Assembly: GCF_932294415.1 (NCBI RefSeq)
Contig: NC_065536.1
Location: forward strand, 18,721,974 to 18,785,973
Length of the DNA stretch: 64,000 nucleotides
Direction: 5' to 3'
DNA from: Quercus robur
Lineage: Eukaryota; Streptophyta; Magnoliopsida; Fagales; Fagaceae
Shown here: positions 38,917 through 57,048 of the stretch, one piece after another
Position numbering within the stretch: position 1 is the first letter of the stretch
How the letters are laid out: each line of letters opens with the position of its first letter
The notes under the pieces: model-generated
The model's database searches: none
What the model was told of the DNA's origin: nothing
The model's input: only the letters and a program-made list of their open reading frames with translations
Position numbers and translations under genes: made by a program

Positions 38917-40719
38917 TCATCTACTGCAACTGCAGATTACACCAACCCCGCACCTTCTAATGATAGGACGCAATTTTGTGCTTTCACTAGTCCAACAAGA
39001 GATTCTACATAAAACCTTAACAAAATTCCTGGAACCTAGATTCAAGTCTTTGAATAGCTGCTGCAATGAGCTTTTAGGTATATAATAAAACCACAGATGA
39101 TCAATGCTCATTTCTTCAAAGAGTTGCACTTTGAGCTCCCGTTTGAAACCATTGATGGACATGCGGACATCACAAACATAACTGTAAGTATTTCCCATCA
39201 GCAGATCAAAAGCAAAGCAGAGAGCAAGTGTTTTAAATTCTGATCCAATCCAAATTGATATGGACCCTCCAATCTGATACATGAACGACAATGGAATCTT
39301 ATTTCCTGGTACAACAATTTCATAGCCACATCTATTGTCTTCAAGATCAGAATTCAAGTATTTAGTTTCATGTTTATGGAACTCAGTTACATGAACAGAG
39401 AAGTCAGAGGAGGAGAGACATAATCCGTTACACTCATCTTCATCAGAATTCAAGTACGCTTTTTTAAATTCAATATACTGGGTAACATCTATTGGGAAGA
39501 TGTACCAGCGGACTCCGTCGAATATTTTGTACCCTAACATTTTTCCAAACTGCATGAAAATTAGTAAGTTTTTAAGAAAATTGCAGTTGGTAATCAAATT
39601 TGTTTCTTCATAGCTAGAAAGAGAGAGAGAAAGAGACCTGATTCGATAATTCACTTGATGACTTTGAATCCAAGGATAAACAGTTTGATGCATGTACTTT
39701 TGTTATGCCTTGTGGAAGCCTTGGAATTTTTTGAAGCAATTTGCACCCTTCAATATGAAGTGTATGTAATCTGGTAAAATCGACAACTCTTTCTGGGAGG
39801 GTAACAACATTGCTATTGTATATGTATAAATATTTCAATGTGTGGGTGCAACACGAAGTCAAAATAAAATCTACTTCTGAACGAATTTCAAAAAAGCTTA
39901 GTGTTAGTTTGATCAAGCTTGGAAACATATATCTGAAATCCTTTGGAAATACGACAGCGCCATAAAGACCAAGATCGCAAAGATGTTGCAATTCATAGAT
40001 GCTACTTGGAAGATGTAACGAATGGTCATAGGAACCGAAGAGTATGGTCTTAAGCCGACTGAGATTCCCAAATGATGGTGGCAACACACTACTACTAGTC
40101 TCTCCCATTTCTAAATACTTTAAACTTTTCATCGCTGGATGAATATTAGGGAACTTCTTAAGCTTTGAGCAGTATAAAACATTAAAATATTCAAGGGATT
40201 TCATCATGAGGCAATCTGGAAGAAATTGAAGTTCAGAGCAACCCTTGAGGTCCCATACTACAAGCTTATCAAGACGTCCAACAGATTCATGAACCTCCAC
40301 TAAATTATAACAATCAGAAAGAACCAATTCTTTTAGGTTTAGGGTGGACATTGATAAGTCAGGTAATTTCGTAATGTATTCACAAGAACGAAAATCCATA
40401 TATTTCAGGGTTTTGGATTGTAAGCTCTGTAAAAAATGAAAATAAAAACAAATTCAGCTTCAACAATTTTTAAGATATAGTTAAAAAAAAATACTATGTT
40501 AGAAATACTAATGATCATTCATACCTTGAGAAGCTTGTCCAATCTAATGTTGCTCTGTGGCATCTTAAGTGCAATGATTTTTTGAGGACAAAAAGTGGTT
40601 GGAAAGGAAGATGAAGGATATTCATTCCAATCAAGCAACCTTAATGCGTTAGGAATATATTCAAGATCTCCACAAATGTGTACATTGCGAACTATAAGCA
40701 ACCTAAGATTCTTCATCTT
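38917..40719 (-). pseudogene. Truncated TNL copy (LRR + C-JID only)
   Basis: Second copy of the TNL 3' half: exon 3' 40719-40525 (from MKNLRLLIVRNVHICGD), exon 4' 40426-39638 (789 nt, same length as in the full gene) and exon 5' 39549-38917. Splice sites are kept and exons 4' and 5' are open. Exon 5' ends early (RRCGVGVICSCSR, stop), so the acidic tail is lost. Its first part also differs from the intact gene (KIFDGVRWYIFPIDVTQ). The TIR and NB-ARC exons are missing: at 40719 the homology stops inside exon 3 and retrotransposon sequence begins. It could not act as a TNL, though an LRR fragment might be transcribed. Confidence 0.88.
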
Positions 40720-42775
40720 CCAGTGGACACCGCCATAGCCTGCGGGGCGTTTCTTTTATCTGAACTAGGCTTCACGGATTGAGCTATCTTCCTAGCTTTC
40801 TGCAATAGCTGTGCGAACTGGGAAATTTCTAGATTTTCTAGGACAGCTCTGAATTCTCTAATCATTTTGGTCATGCACATTTCTACTTAAGTCCTTTCTT
40901 CACAGTGGTCGTAGCAATCAAGTGCTATGTCCCTAAACCGTTTGATGTATTCCATCAAATATTTGCCATTCCTTTGCTTGGTCACTTGCAGAGTTGCGAG
41001 TGTTACCGTTTCTTCTCCATGGAAGTACTTAGTGCAAAATACATCCACTATGTCATCCTAAGTTGAGATTGATCCTGGTTTTAAGCCAATGTACCAGATG
41101 TACGCCCGGTCACACAGTGACTTTGAAAATTCCCGCAGACATAAGTCTTCGTCTACTGCGTAAGGGCTAAGGGTATCAATAAATTTGCTCACATGCTCTA
41201 CTGTACTTCCCTTCCTACCATCGTATTGTGCAAAGGCCCTTGGCTCATACCTCTCGGGGTATGGTTTGCTGAGTACCTTTAGAGGGTAAGGAGGTCTTCG
41301 TGTGTAAAACCTCTCCTTTGGTGTTCTGGCTCTCTCTTGCTCCAGGAGAGTCGTTACTTCAGCCATAGTAATGAAGCGCTGTTCAGCGTTCCCTGGGACA
41401 CCTCCTACCAGTGTCTCCTCTCTGTCTGCCGCCTGATCTGGGTCATGCTGGCTGCCTTTTTCCTTTGTTTTGTCTGCTTTTAGTTGACGGATCTCTTCCA
41501 TCATTTGTTGCTGCGAGTGCTGTAGTGATTGCAATACTTCAATGAAAGTGTTAACATTGTCTGCGGGGACTCTTGTCTGAGGCTGAGGATTAGCCCCCGT
41601 TCTGTTGGCACCTTGCATTTGGTTAAGTTGCTGTTGGTGAGGCGTTGTTGGCCTGGATTCTACTTGTGAGGATACGACACTCATATTCCGTGTCGTCCTG
41701 GACTTTGGTGGCATTGTTTGTGAGGAGCTCTATTTTCTTTTTTCTTTTTGCCCCTATCTGCTTCCCAGCTCCCCAATGGAGTCACCAATTGTAAGGGGGT
41801 GGGTTGTGCTAGTGGTATTGGGCTGCCTCCTACTGCACTCCCAAGTTTTCTGGATAAAGGAGTCGGGACCGGTCCAGCTTCAACTTAAGGTAGTCCGGCT
41901 TGTGCGCAAACTAGGCCAAGTTTGCCAGGAACGTCTTCACGGCAGATAGAACTGTTTCAGACAAATTATGGCAGGCAGACATAATAATCATAGAATAAAC
42001 AGAAAATATCTAGCCACTTAAATCGAGAATTGACCGAATAGCCCTTAACATCAATTACAATAACAACACTATTTGTTTTCCTTTTACGGAAGAGAAGGAA
42101 AAAGAATAACAGAGAAACATCAAATGTTTATAATCATAGGTTAATCGGAATACTGGAGGAAATCGACTGGAAATTCAATCTGCGAGAGCAGAGCCATAAA
42201 GGGGAGAACGTCCCTCCTCAAGGCCGTCAATCTCTCAGGAAAGAGTCCTGCTGTAGAAGTTAACAGCTCTGAGGGAAACGGGCCTGAGTGGTTTTCTACG
42301 TAGGTGTTTTCGAGTTTTTTCTTACAAAGGGCTGGATTTCATGAGGGAGAGAAGAGATTAATCTACCGATGCATGCCCACCTTTTTATTTCTCACTGTTT
42401 CTTTTTCTTTCTTCTCACTTTGTTTTCCTTGCTATTTCTTTTAAGTTTTCTATTTCCTTCCCTAAGTTCCGTTGTTCCTCCCCCTCTGTTCACGGCAAGA
42501 TCCTCTTTTTATAGTGCTTGCCGTGACCCGATTTTACTGTTTTAACCCTTAATTCCCTTTGTCTGGTCTGGGTGTACTGGCCGACCATCACTGTTCCGTC
42601 TGTGTGTTGCCCTCCTATCGCCAAACAAGGAAGAGTATTTTGTTTGCTAGTCTGCCGTAGCACCCTTTCCTGCCACGGTCTGGGTTGTTTCTCTCTCCCT
42701 ATCCCTCATGGCATGTACCTAATGGTTCCAACTCAGCTTGTCTCTTTTGGGTAGTAAGCCATCCCAGCAGGACAC
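40720..42775 (-). mobile_element. Ty3/gypsy fragment: one LTR plus gag
   Basis: The gag ORF starts at 41714 (MPPKSRTTRN...) and contains a coiled, Gln-rich N-terminus and the gag core (RFYTRRPPYPLKVLSKPYPE, STVEHVSKFID, LCLREFSKSLCDRAYIWY). It meets a TAG at about 41055, continues in frame (DDIVDVFCTKYFHGEE) and meets a second stop at about 40890. The element breaks off at 40720 against the TNL exon, so pol and the second LTR are missing. Upstream of gag is TTGGTGACTCCATTGGGGAG, a primer-binding-site-like stretch. Beyond it is a probable LTR (about 41790-42775, TG...CA in either direction) with a TATAAAAAG box near 42505-42513. The outer LTR edge is a guess. Confidence 0.8.
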
Positions 42776-42777
42776 CT

Positions 42778-42880
42778 CCCCAAAAGAGCTTGAGCAGGAA
42801 CCATAAAAATAGATTTTTCCCCTCTCCCCACCACCAAACCATGCCCTCTGATCCCCAAAAGAGCCTGAGCAGGAACCATA
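42778..42880. repeat. Pair of 27-28-bp direct repeats
   Basis: The sequence CCCCAAAAGAGCYTGAGCAGGAACCATA appears at 42778-42804 and 42853-42880, 75 bp apart, at the outer edge of the gypsy fragment. Its role is unknown; it may mark a rearrangement junction. Confidence 0.6.
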
Positions 42881-45800
42881 ATAAATCATTTTTATATAAT
42901 ATTTTTGAACATTATTAATTATTTTAATTGTTATCTTTCCATTGTACAATTTCATTATCTACCATGTCTTTTTGATGAATTGCTCTTTCATTTCTGAGAT
43001 TTTATATTAATTTTCTATGATATATTTTTAATTTCCTAGTAATAACTTTATCAAGAAATCTTATTTGAAAATATGTTTTTTTTACTCCTTTCTTTTTTTC
43101 CTTAAGATTTTCATATGCAAAATTTTATTTTTAGTAAGGTTTTATTGTTAAAGATATTTACAAATAAAAGAAATATCATCTACAATATAAAACTATAATA
43201 TGGCAAGAATAAAATAAAATTAACATGTAGCACAACAGAATCTAAGTAACAAACTCACTATAGTGACCTACTTAATCATTAAATCACCCATCAACATCAA
43301 TCAACCCAAAAAAAAAAAAAAGATTTAACACATAATTTGATGAATTAATATTGACTACACAAGAATTTATTTTATATGTAGAAAATCAAATATTATGATT
43401 CAAGCATAAAATTTAACCAAAAAATATTATGAAAATTTATTATTTTTTAAACTAGAATTTTAATTTATCTAGGTAAGACAATGCATAATGAAAAGAAAGC
43501 TAAAATCAAATTTTCACTTTTGATTCTGTTGTTGAGAGGAGGAGGAAAAAAGGACTGTTTAGTGTAGGATTGTTTGGTTTGTGGTCATATGAGAGATTAG
43601 ATTATTAAAGTTGACAATCTATTGTACAAAAGAGTTTCTTACAAATGTCCATCTATCCTGCCAAAAATTGCAAATGACCCTCCCTAAGTATCTTTTTAAG
43701 AAATTTCATAAAGTTGATTATCATTTTTTCTCTCGGATGGTTCATTCATTTTTCAAAATTCCAGAACTCTACCATATGCAAGAATTTCATATTGAGTTTT
43801 ATCACGCATCAAACATGAACCAATGTTGCCCTATTTATTAATATATTTTTTAAGATAAGTCTTTATTTTTACGTCTAATTGATTTTATATCTAGCCTTGG
43901 GGTTAAGAGCATGTGAGGTCTCCTATCCTAATAAATTAGGCAATGAAACATTAACAAACCAATGAAATAGGTTTTGGGGGGGGGGGGGGGGGGGGGGGTT
44001 CATTTTTACCGTGTTTTTACTTAGAGAAATGCTATGTCCATAATATTTTCAAAACAAATCACAAGCGGTAGGTTGTTAGTTGTTGTTATGGGTGAGCAAA
44101 AAAGTAATTTAAGTTGTGAATTCAAATTAAAACCAATAACAACTTACTATCTATTATTTGTATTGAAAATATTATGAAAATTGTGTGAATGTAGCACCTC
44201 TATTTTACTTATCCTCTATAAGTATAACAGTTCACAAGACATTCTATTATTAAATAAGTATGGTAAGGTGTGATGGGATTAGTTACAAAGCAATACCATG
44301 CTCCTATCATTTTGGTCTATTATTGGGCTTACTATAGTATTGAAGAGTAGGATGCTCCAAGTCAAGTTGTGTGCCTTTGATTGGACTCATGGAAGCTACC
44401 TGGCCCCCCTACAATATTTCCTAGGATCTTGGAGGAATTTGTGGTCATTTGCTGGAAGTTTGGGGTCATTTGGATGTTCCAGCTTCCAAGAGTACTTTGG
44501 GTGTATTTTAGTGATCTATGTGCGTTCTTGGGAGGCATTTTGGTACTTTGGGTGTTTTGAGGGTATTCAAGCTATTTCGGTAAGATATGGAGAGGGGGTA
44601 TTGTAAATGTATAAATTTATGGGGGATTTATGTAGCCATTGTAAGTTGTATGGGTTTATGTAATTGTCTATAGCTAGGAGGTGTTCGTGTAGTTGTTGGG
44701 ATTTAGGGGTTGTCAGTGTAAATATGTAAAGTTGGGAGTTGGGCTTGGGTTTAGGTTATTGACTCGGTGTAACTGAGTTGGGCTTAAGAATTTTGACGGG
44801 CTTTGCTGTGTAGATGATTGGACTTAGATTTGAGTGAGGCTGGCCTTGGGCGTGTTAGAGAAATAAACTGGGCTAGGTAGTTTTAAATAAATTGGGCCGA
44901 GTTTAGGCCAGTTTAAAAAAGATGAGTTGGACCTATTTGGGTTAACCCACATTAACTAGATCTCATTGAAATCTTTATCCACCCGTGACACTTCAATGAT
45001 TTCATACAATGCCCATCTCATCTCTATATCTCTTTTTGATGAACAGCAAATATTTAAGGAAAAAAAAAAAAAAAAAAATCTCATTCTCTCTATCTCAAAC
45101 TAGGATTTCTTTGGATCAGTGATATGCTGTTTGTGGATTACTAAATAAATTGGATAAAAGTACACAATACAACTAAAAGAAAAGCTATATAATGGGTTAA
45201 TCAACCAAATACAAGAAAATTATGATTGAATTTTTCAGTGAAATTACATACATTTTTATTATAATTTTATTTTGTAGTAATTAGTTGTGTATATATATAA
45301 ATATATATATTTTTTATGTTTTCTTTTACACGAAACTTAATTTTTTGTTGATAAACATATAGCAACTAGCAAATTTAGAAGGTAAAATTTTATTTTAAGA
45401 AAATAAAAAGGAGTAGCTGTTTCCAAGTACTACTTCTATAGGTTTTATCAAAGTAAAAGTCCTACTTTTATGAGAGATCTTTTTTGTTTATGTTTGTGGC
45501 AGGAACGAGCCATCAGCACACTCATGAAGAGAAATTTTTTCTATTGAGTGATATATTGATATTAGAGATATTACCCTTTTTTTTTTTTTTTTGAGAGGAA
45601 GATATATTACAAATTGGATTACATAAAATTTATAAATTGATTTGTCACAAATCATAATAAAACAATTAAAATATGCATTTATTAGATTATTGAAGTTCAC
45701 AAATCTCATTTATTGCCACGTTAGTTTCTTTGCTTTATGCAGTAAAATTTATAATAGTTTTAGCATTTTCTTTTTTACTTTTTCTGTTTTTTATTTGATA

Positions 45801-46467
45801 AAAATTTTAATTTTATCCATTACCTAGTACTTGAGGCTCTATTGGTTAAGGTTTGGGTATCTTGTTGCACATAGGCCTTAGGTAATTACCTAGTTTGTCT
45901 AGTGGTTTGGTTCTGCCTTGTAATCCCACTTTGAAAGAAAGTTAAAAAAGTGTTATAATCTCTTTAGTATAGTTAGAGTCAAAGAAACCAAAACAAAAAA
46001 ACAAAAAAAAATTGAAATAAAAAAATAATCATGTGAAAAAACAAGATCATTGAAGTTGGCATGAAATTAGGGTCGACACAAGAGTTAGGCAAGAATTGGA
46101 TTGATCGAGACGAGAGGTGAGTCTTTCTGTTGCTCTATGTCTGAAGTTTGCTCAATTGAGATACCATGTAAGTGAGGGGTGAACTTTTTGGACTTGAGAT
46201 TTTGCATAATTCGCTCAAGTGAGTGTCATGCAAGATTATGCAAAAATAGGGGGTGTTTACCCTTTAATGGCCAAACATTGTACCACTTGATATGATATTT
46301 AAACATTTGTGAGCATTGGAAAAAATTTTCTATCTGTTTTCTAATAGTTATAACACATTGGAAAAACATTATTATAATAACAAAGAAGAAGCCTTATGTG
46401 ACAAGATTAATTAATAAATAAAAATTAAAGAACAAACTCCAAAAAAATTCTAATAACGAAAACTAAT
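42881..46467. other. Long gene-free AT-rich region
   Basis: No domain-bearing ORF found. It includes a 23-nt G run at 43976-43998, a G/T-rich stretch at about 44290-44960 (weakly transposon-like, rich in ttggg and gttggg words), and poly-T/poly-A and TA tracts. The part from about 46350 is the AKR 3'-flank block shared with 10441-10500 and 18690-18750. Confidence 0.4.
43976..43998 (+). repeat. 23-nt G homopolymer
   Basis: Uninterrupted G run; compare 24892-24911 and 60443-60464. Confidence 0.9.
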
Positions 46468-46472
46468 GAACA

Positions 46473-47920
46473 TGTTGGAAAAACTGGTTTTGCGTCTCAT
46501 ACAAAACACACGGCGGAAGCAACACAAGTATCTTGTTCATTCATATAAGATAATATGTAATATCTAGAATTTTAGAAACAAAGAATAGAAATGCATACCT
46601 TGATGGAGTGAAATTCAAAACAAAAGAACGAACTTGGGAAAACCTTTACTCTTCACCCCAATTCCACAGATGCCCAAGACGTGTGGTCTCTCAATCAATT
46701 ATTGTGTACGTTGATTTTCCTTTGGAAAAGTGTATTTACAAGATTCTGTAAAAAAAAAACTGACTTATCTTCCTTTTAATCATACATATGTTTTAACTGT
46801 CTTGGTAGTTACTTTATTTAATAACTCTTATTAAATAAATAATTGATTATCTAATTGGATTAACTTTTTGGGCCAGCCCAATTGGGCTAAAGTGTGTGAC
46901 TTGGGATGGGACCAAAGAGACAAATAAGACTCTAGCTCCAATGGGTTTCGGACTTATCTGTCAACTCTTGACAAACTCAAAACTACCATTAATTATATTT
47001 AATACCACTTTATAAATATAATTGCACTCCAGGCTTTATTAATAAAATTAAATCTCAAGACTTTATTATCTAAACAATTAACCCATTCATGAAAATATTC
47101 GTAATAATACAAAGTCATAATATATAATTGCCACTTTGAAAATTACTACCTTTTAATTCTTGAGTACCCTGTTTAATCCTTTAAATTATATATATATATA
47201 TATATATATATTTATTTATGAAATCAAATTTCATAAAATATAAACTTTAGTAACTCTTTACTAAAGTGGTTAGGCCTAACACTCTAAATAACCAAACTCA
47301 TTAAAATTATCTCAAGGGAATATTTTATATCTCTATAAAGAGACAATGAATTCCATCTTAAGGATATATGTTCTTTTAGCACTACGTGTGGCTGTCCAAC
47401 ATACTGAAGTTTTGACCATTGAATTAGATCTCATTCCTGATATATCAAAACAGCCTACATTTCATGATCGAGATCACTATCCTCTCAGGATTGAGAGTTT
47501 ATATAAATTAAAGTCGTGAGATTTATTATTCATTTGACAGTCGTTAAAAGAATAATAAATCTCACAACCATCCAGTTCAATTTGTCTTAACTCTTAAAAC
47601 ATATCAACATATCAACTAGAAGTCTCCACTTCCATAATTAAGGCAAATCATCTTAGTTAATATGTTATAGTCTTTGCAGATGAAATGTCGAATTTTATTA
47701 CTGACTACGAACTAAAATTTTGAGTTTACAAAGAACTTGCGATCCATATCTTCTGTAACTAAATCACGTAAATCACATACTATACATCTCATGAACTATA
47801 TGATAATGCCCAAATATTCATGTTACCATTATTTTAGATAATAATAAAAAACTTTATTAATCATAACATTAAATCATACATAATGTCATACAATAGGATT
47901 TAAAGGCACTAATCCTAACA
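46473..47920. mobile_element. Solo LTR (about 1.45 kb)
   Basis: A 1448-bp stretch beginning TGTTGGAAAAACTGG and ending AATCCTAACA. It is flanked by the 5-bp duplication GAACA (46468-46472 and 47921-47925). The flanks join into the AKR 3'-flank sequence, since the AKR-a copy has an unbroken gaggaacaaactgcca near 10556-10575. No internal coding region or second LTR is present, so it is probably the product of LTR-LTR recombination. It lies about 175 bp beyond the stop codon of AKR-b. Confidence 0.85.
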
Positions 47921-48094
47921 GAACAAACTGCCAAAGCACATTGGTGCCATTCTCAAAAAGGTTTACATAATAATGTTGCTAGTTTTGCAGTGTGAATGAC
48001 ATAGCTAGTTATTTAATATAAATCTGGCCGTTCATTTCACCAAAACATAGCATTATTTAAGTGGAATGGACATCATCCATGTGTAAGTAGAGAA

Positions 48095-53541
<5,447 letters not shown>

Positions 53542-53636
53542 TCAAATTGTGTGTTTTTCTTTTCAAGATTATTTTCAATGTCTTAAATCTGTTTCTTTCT
53601 AGGATAATTTTGCTGGGCAATTATCATTAAATCTCA

Positions 53637-53648
53637 GATATATATAGT
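53637..53648 (-). promoter_or_regulatory. Putative TATA box of AKR-b
   Basis: ACTATATATATCTGAG on the minus strand about 100 bp before the ATG; counterpart of 17917-17931. Confidence 0.45.
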
Positions 53649-53939
53649 AGTACCAGTAGAGAGGTAAAGAGTAAAGACTACAGGATGTTTTGAAACAAAA
53701 CTCAAAACGTAATCGCTGATGGCAAGTTCAAAGAATTCTGACGACATCCATGGATATGTACCTACTACCTACCTAGAACTAGGAGTTCATTTTTTACTTT
53801 TCCAGTGTCGGCGCCAGGCAAATAAAAGTATCTAGAGATGTTTTGAAATGAAACTCAAAACATCATCACTGATGGCTACAAGGATTGAATTCAGTTGGAA
53901 AATTTTAGCGATAGTTTCCTATCTAGGTGTACTACATTA

Positions 53940-54232
53940 AGGGTCTATTTGGATAGAACTTATTTTGCTGAAACTGAAAACTGAAAACACTGTAGCAAAA
54001 TAATTTTTAAATGTGTAAATAGTGCTGTGGGACCCATATTTAATGAAAAAGTTGATAAAAAATAAAATTTGTGGGTCCGTGAACAGTGCACGGATGCACT
54101 GTTCATGTTGCGGCTACTGTTCATGTACAGTACATGAACAGTAACCGCGTTGGGGTAAAACGCGTGCTCCAAAAAAAAAAAAAAAAAAAAAAGGCAAAAC
54201 GCAGCAAACAAAACGCCGTATCCAAACTCCCT
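53940..54232. mobile_element. MITE-like element with internal palindromes
   Basis: The ends are imperfect inverted repeats: GGGTCTATTTGGATA at the left and its complement-like TATCCAAACTCCC at the right. The body contains aactgaaaacactgtagcaaaataa. It also has a near-perfect palindrome (TACTGTTCATGTAC / GTACATGAACAGTA with one loop base, about 54116-54144). A 23-nt A run lies near the right end. There is no coding capacity. The target duplication is unclear, so the superfamily is not assigned. Confidence 0.6.
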
Positions 54233-54689
54233 CTAAATAGGAAGAGGTATGATTGAATTCAATTGTGTTATATTTTTCTTTGTTTGGGTAAAAGGGTTAG
54301 ACACTTTAAGGTTTCATACAAAAATTTATTAACATGATATTATCTTTTTTTTCTTGGGTCATGCTAATAGGTGTTCTTAAAGTCATGGTTAATAATTTAT
54401 TTTAGAAAAGTTTTGACACAACTTTTATAGAAAACTAGTCGTAGACCCATGTGTAGTAGTGGTACACTCATCCTTAGGCCAAAGGCTTATAAGGCATGAG
54501 TGGAAAGCGTCTCTCCCCAATGTGGGATTGAGCAAAACCTTGAGGGTTAAGGTTCAATGCTATTTTCGAAGAGGACAATATCTTATTGGGGAAAGATTTT
54601 CCCTCCCACAAATCATATTATATAATATTAAAATATTACATTCTTATATACTACCTTTAATTCTTTACAATGCAATATGATAAAATCTA
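54233..54689. other. No gene recognised
   Basis: About 54455-54600 contains the phrase ggaaagcgtctctccccaatgtgggatt, which looks like part of a dispersed plant repeat. The rest is AT-rich and uninformative. Confidence 0.35.
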
Positions 54690-55166
54690 ACCAAAAAAAA
54701 AAAACTTAAAACACAATTAAATTAGATCAACCTAAAGTAGAGTTCTAAAAAACACAAAAATTTCTCAACCTAAAGTTGAGATGCAAATTATATATATATC
54801 ACCAAAAATTGAGAGAGAAATAAATTTTTTTGTGAAGAAAAATTATGCATATGATAGAAAAGAGAATGCCAAATTTATACTAAAAGGATAACAATAAGAA
54901 GAAACAAAATAAATGGAAAGATGAAGAGTGACATTAAGAGAGAGGGTAGTAAGGAGATGAAAATGTAAAGAGAAAGAGAAAGAGAAATGTTGGAGAAAAT
55001 GTAAATGTTAAAAAAAGTGAGTACAATTTAATTTATTTAAATTTAAATAAAATATTATATATTTAATTAAAAAAAGAAAATATAAATAATTTAATTATAT
55101 ATGGAGGATGCGACTGAATTTAAATATTGAATAAAATAAGATTAAAAGATTAAAAAAGTAAAAATA

Positions 55167-55205
<39 letters not shown>

Positions 55206-56060
55206 AAACAAGAAACACCAAATTACCCCAATCATGTTATGTAATAGAATAATATGTACTATATTCTTATATATTATCTTTTAAAAAAATTTTATAACAC
55301 AATAGTATAATATTTAAAAATCAAAGAGAACCAAAAAAAAAAAACTTAAAACACAAAACTAAATCGTACCAACCCAACGTAGAGTTATAACAAACACAAA
55401 AATTTATCAACTTAAGCAGAGATGCAAGGAAAAAAATACTCCAAAAATAATTTTTGTGTGTGTGTGTGTGTGAGAGAAAGAGAGAGAGAGAGAGAAACAA
55501 CCTTTCTGTGATGAAAAACTATGCAAAAAATGGAAGAGAGAATAACAAATTTATAGAAAATGGTGTGAATATGAAGAAACAAAATAAAGGAAAATGAATG
55601 GAAAAATGAATAGTGACATTAAGGTTGAGGATAGTGGGGAGATGAAAAGGTAAGGGAGGAAAAGATGAAGAGACAAAATAAAGAAAGATGAAAAGGTAAA
55701 TGCATGAGAGAGGTTGAAGAAAGTGAAATTATTAAAAAAAAGGTAAATGTTAAAAAAAAATTATAGGAAAATTGAAAAGAAAAAGGATAATGACATGGAT
55801 GCTAATGTGGCTCAATGTAAGCACAGTAACATTAAACGCTACGTTTTAGCTTTTCGTAATATATAGATTAATTTTTTTATTATGCAATAGTATAATATTT
55901 AACAATCAAAGAGAACAAAAAAAAAAAAAAAAAAAAAAAAACTAAATCGTACCAACCCAACGTAGAGTTATAACAAACACAAAAATTTATCCACTTTAGC
56001 AGAGATGCAAGAAAATAAAAAAATAAAAAATAAAAAAAAACTCCAAAAATTATTTTGTGT

Positions 56061-56091
<31 letters not shown>

Positions 56092-56507
56092 GGAGGAAGA
56101 AACAACCTTTATGTGATGGAAAACTATCCAAAGAATGGAAGAGAGAATAAAAAATTTATAGAAGATGGTGTGAATATGAAGAAACAAAATAAATGAAAAT
56201 TAATGAAAAGATGAATAGTGATATTAAGGTTGAGGGTAGTGGGGAGATGAAAAGGTAAGGGAGGGAAAGATGAAGAGAAAAAATAAATAAAGATGAAAAG
56301 TGATATTAAGGTTGAGAGTAATGGGGAGATGAAAAGGTAAAGGCATGAGAAAGGTTGGAGAAAATGCAATTATTAAAAAAAAGTAAATGTTAAAAAACAA
56401 TTATAGGAAAATTGAAAAGAAAAAGGATAATGACGTGGATGATGATGTAGCTCAACGTGAGCACAGTAATATTAAACGTTACGCTTTAGCTTTTAGTAAT
56501 ATATAAA
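54690..56507. repeat. Tandem triplication of an about 600-bp non-coding unit
   Basis: Three diverged units: about 54690-55140, 55310-55866 and 55880-56507. Landmarks in order are caaccyaa(c/a)gtagagtt.taacaaacacaaaaattt, agagatgcaa, GAGAGA runs, gaagaaacaaaataaa, agtgacattaagg and gaggrtagtrgggagatgaaaa.gtaa. Units 2 and 3 end with the GCTACG.TTTAGCTTTTMGTAATATATA motif also found at about 2525-2610. The third unit contains a further internal duplication (agtgatattaaggttgag, twice). Read on the minus strand the units begin TCTATATATTA..AAAAGC, which resembles Helitron 5' termini; this is tentative. Confidence 0.55.
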
Positions 56508-56895
56508 TGGAAAAATCTTTTAAAAAATTAATTTTTTTTCTTTTCCTATAAAAACTTTCTTTAAATGGATTATTAATCATTGCCTTAATGTGTTTGTTTG
56601 GAAGTGAAACAGGATGGATGGAAAACTTTGGAGAGAAAATGTTAAGAAACTATAATTCCATTGTAGTGTAATTGTACATGTGGACCTTATTGATTGTAAC
56701 AGATGGTAGTTAGTAGTTAGTTACTTTGGGGTAATGGGTTACCACACTAGTTAATAAGGTAAAGAGTGGTTAAGAGGGTGAGTTAGTTGTATTGTGAGGA
56801 TGGGTCAATTGTACTGGGGTTAGTTAGGAATACACCACGGGTATAAAGGGGGCACTGTGTAACAAAACAGGTTTATCCAGTGAATAATACATTGC

Positions 56896-56940
<45 letters not shown>

Positions 56941-57048
56941 ATCTTCCATAGAGGTCCGGTCCCCTTGAATTGACCAATCCATTTCCCTTTCTATACACTA
57001 AAAGAGCCTAACGTTTGGTATTAGAGCCTCTGATCCATTCACACCACC

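Noticed and set aside
44298-44606. 102-aa plus-strand ORF rich in Trp, Phe and Gly
   Set aside because: No recognisable domain and no splice context; probably repeat-derived.
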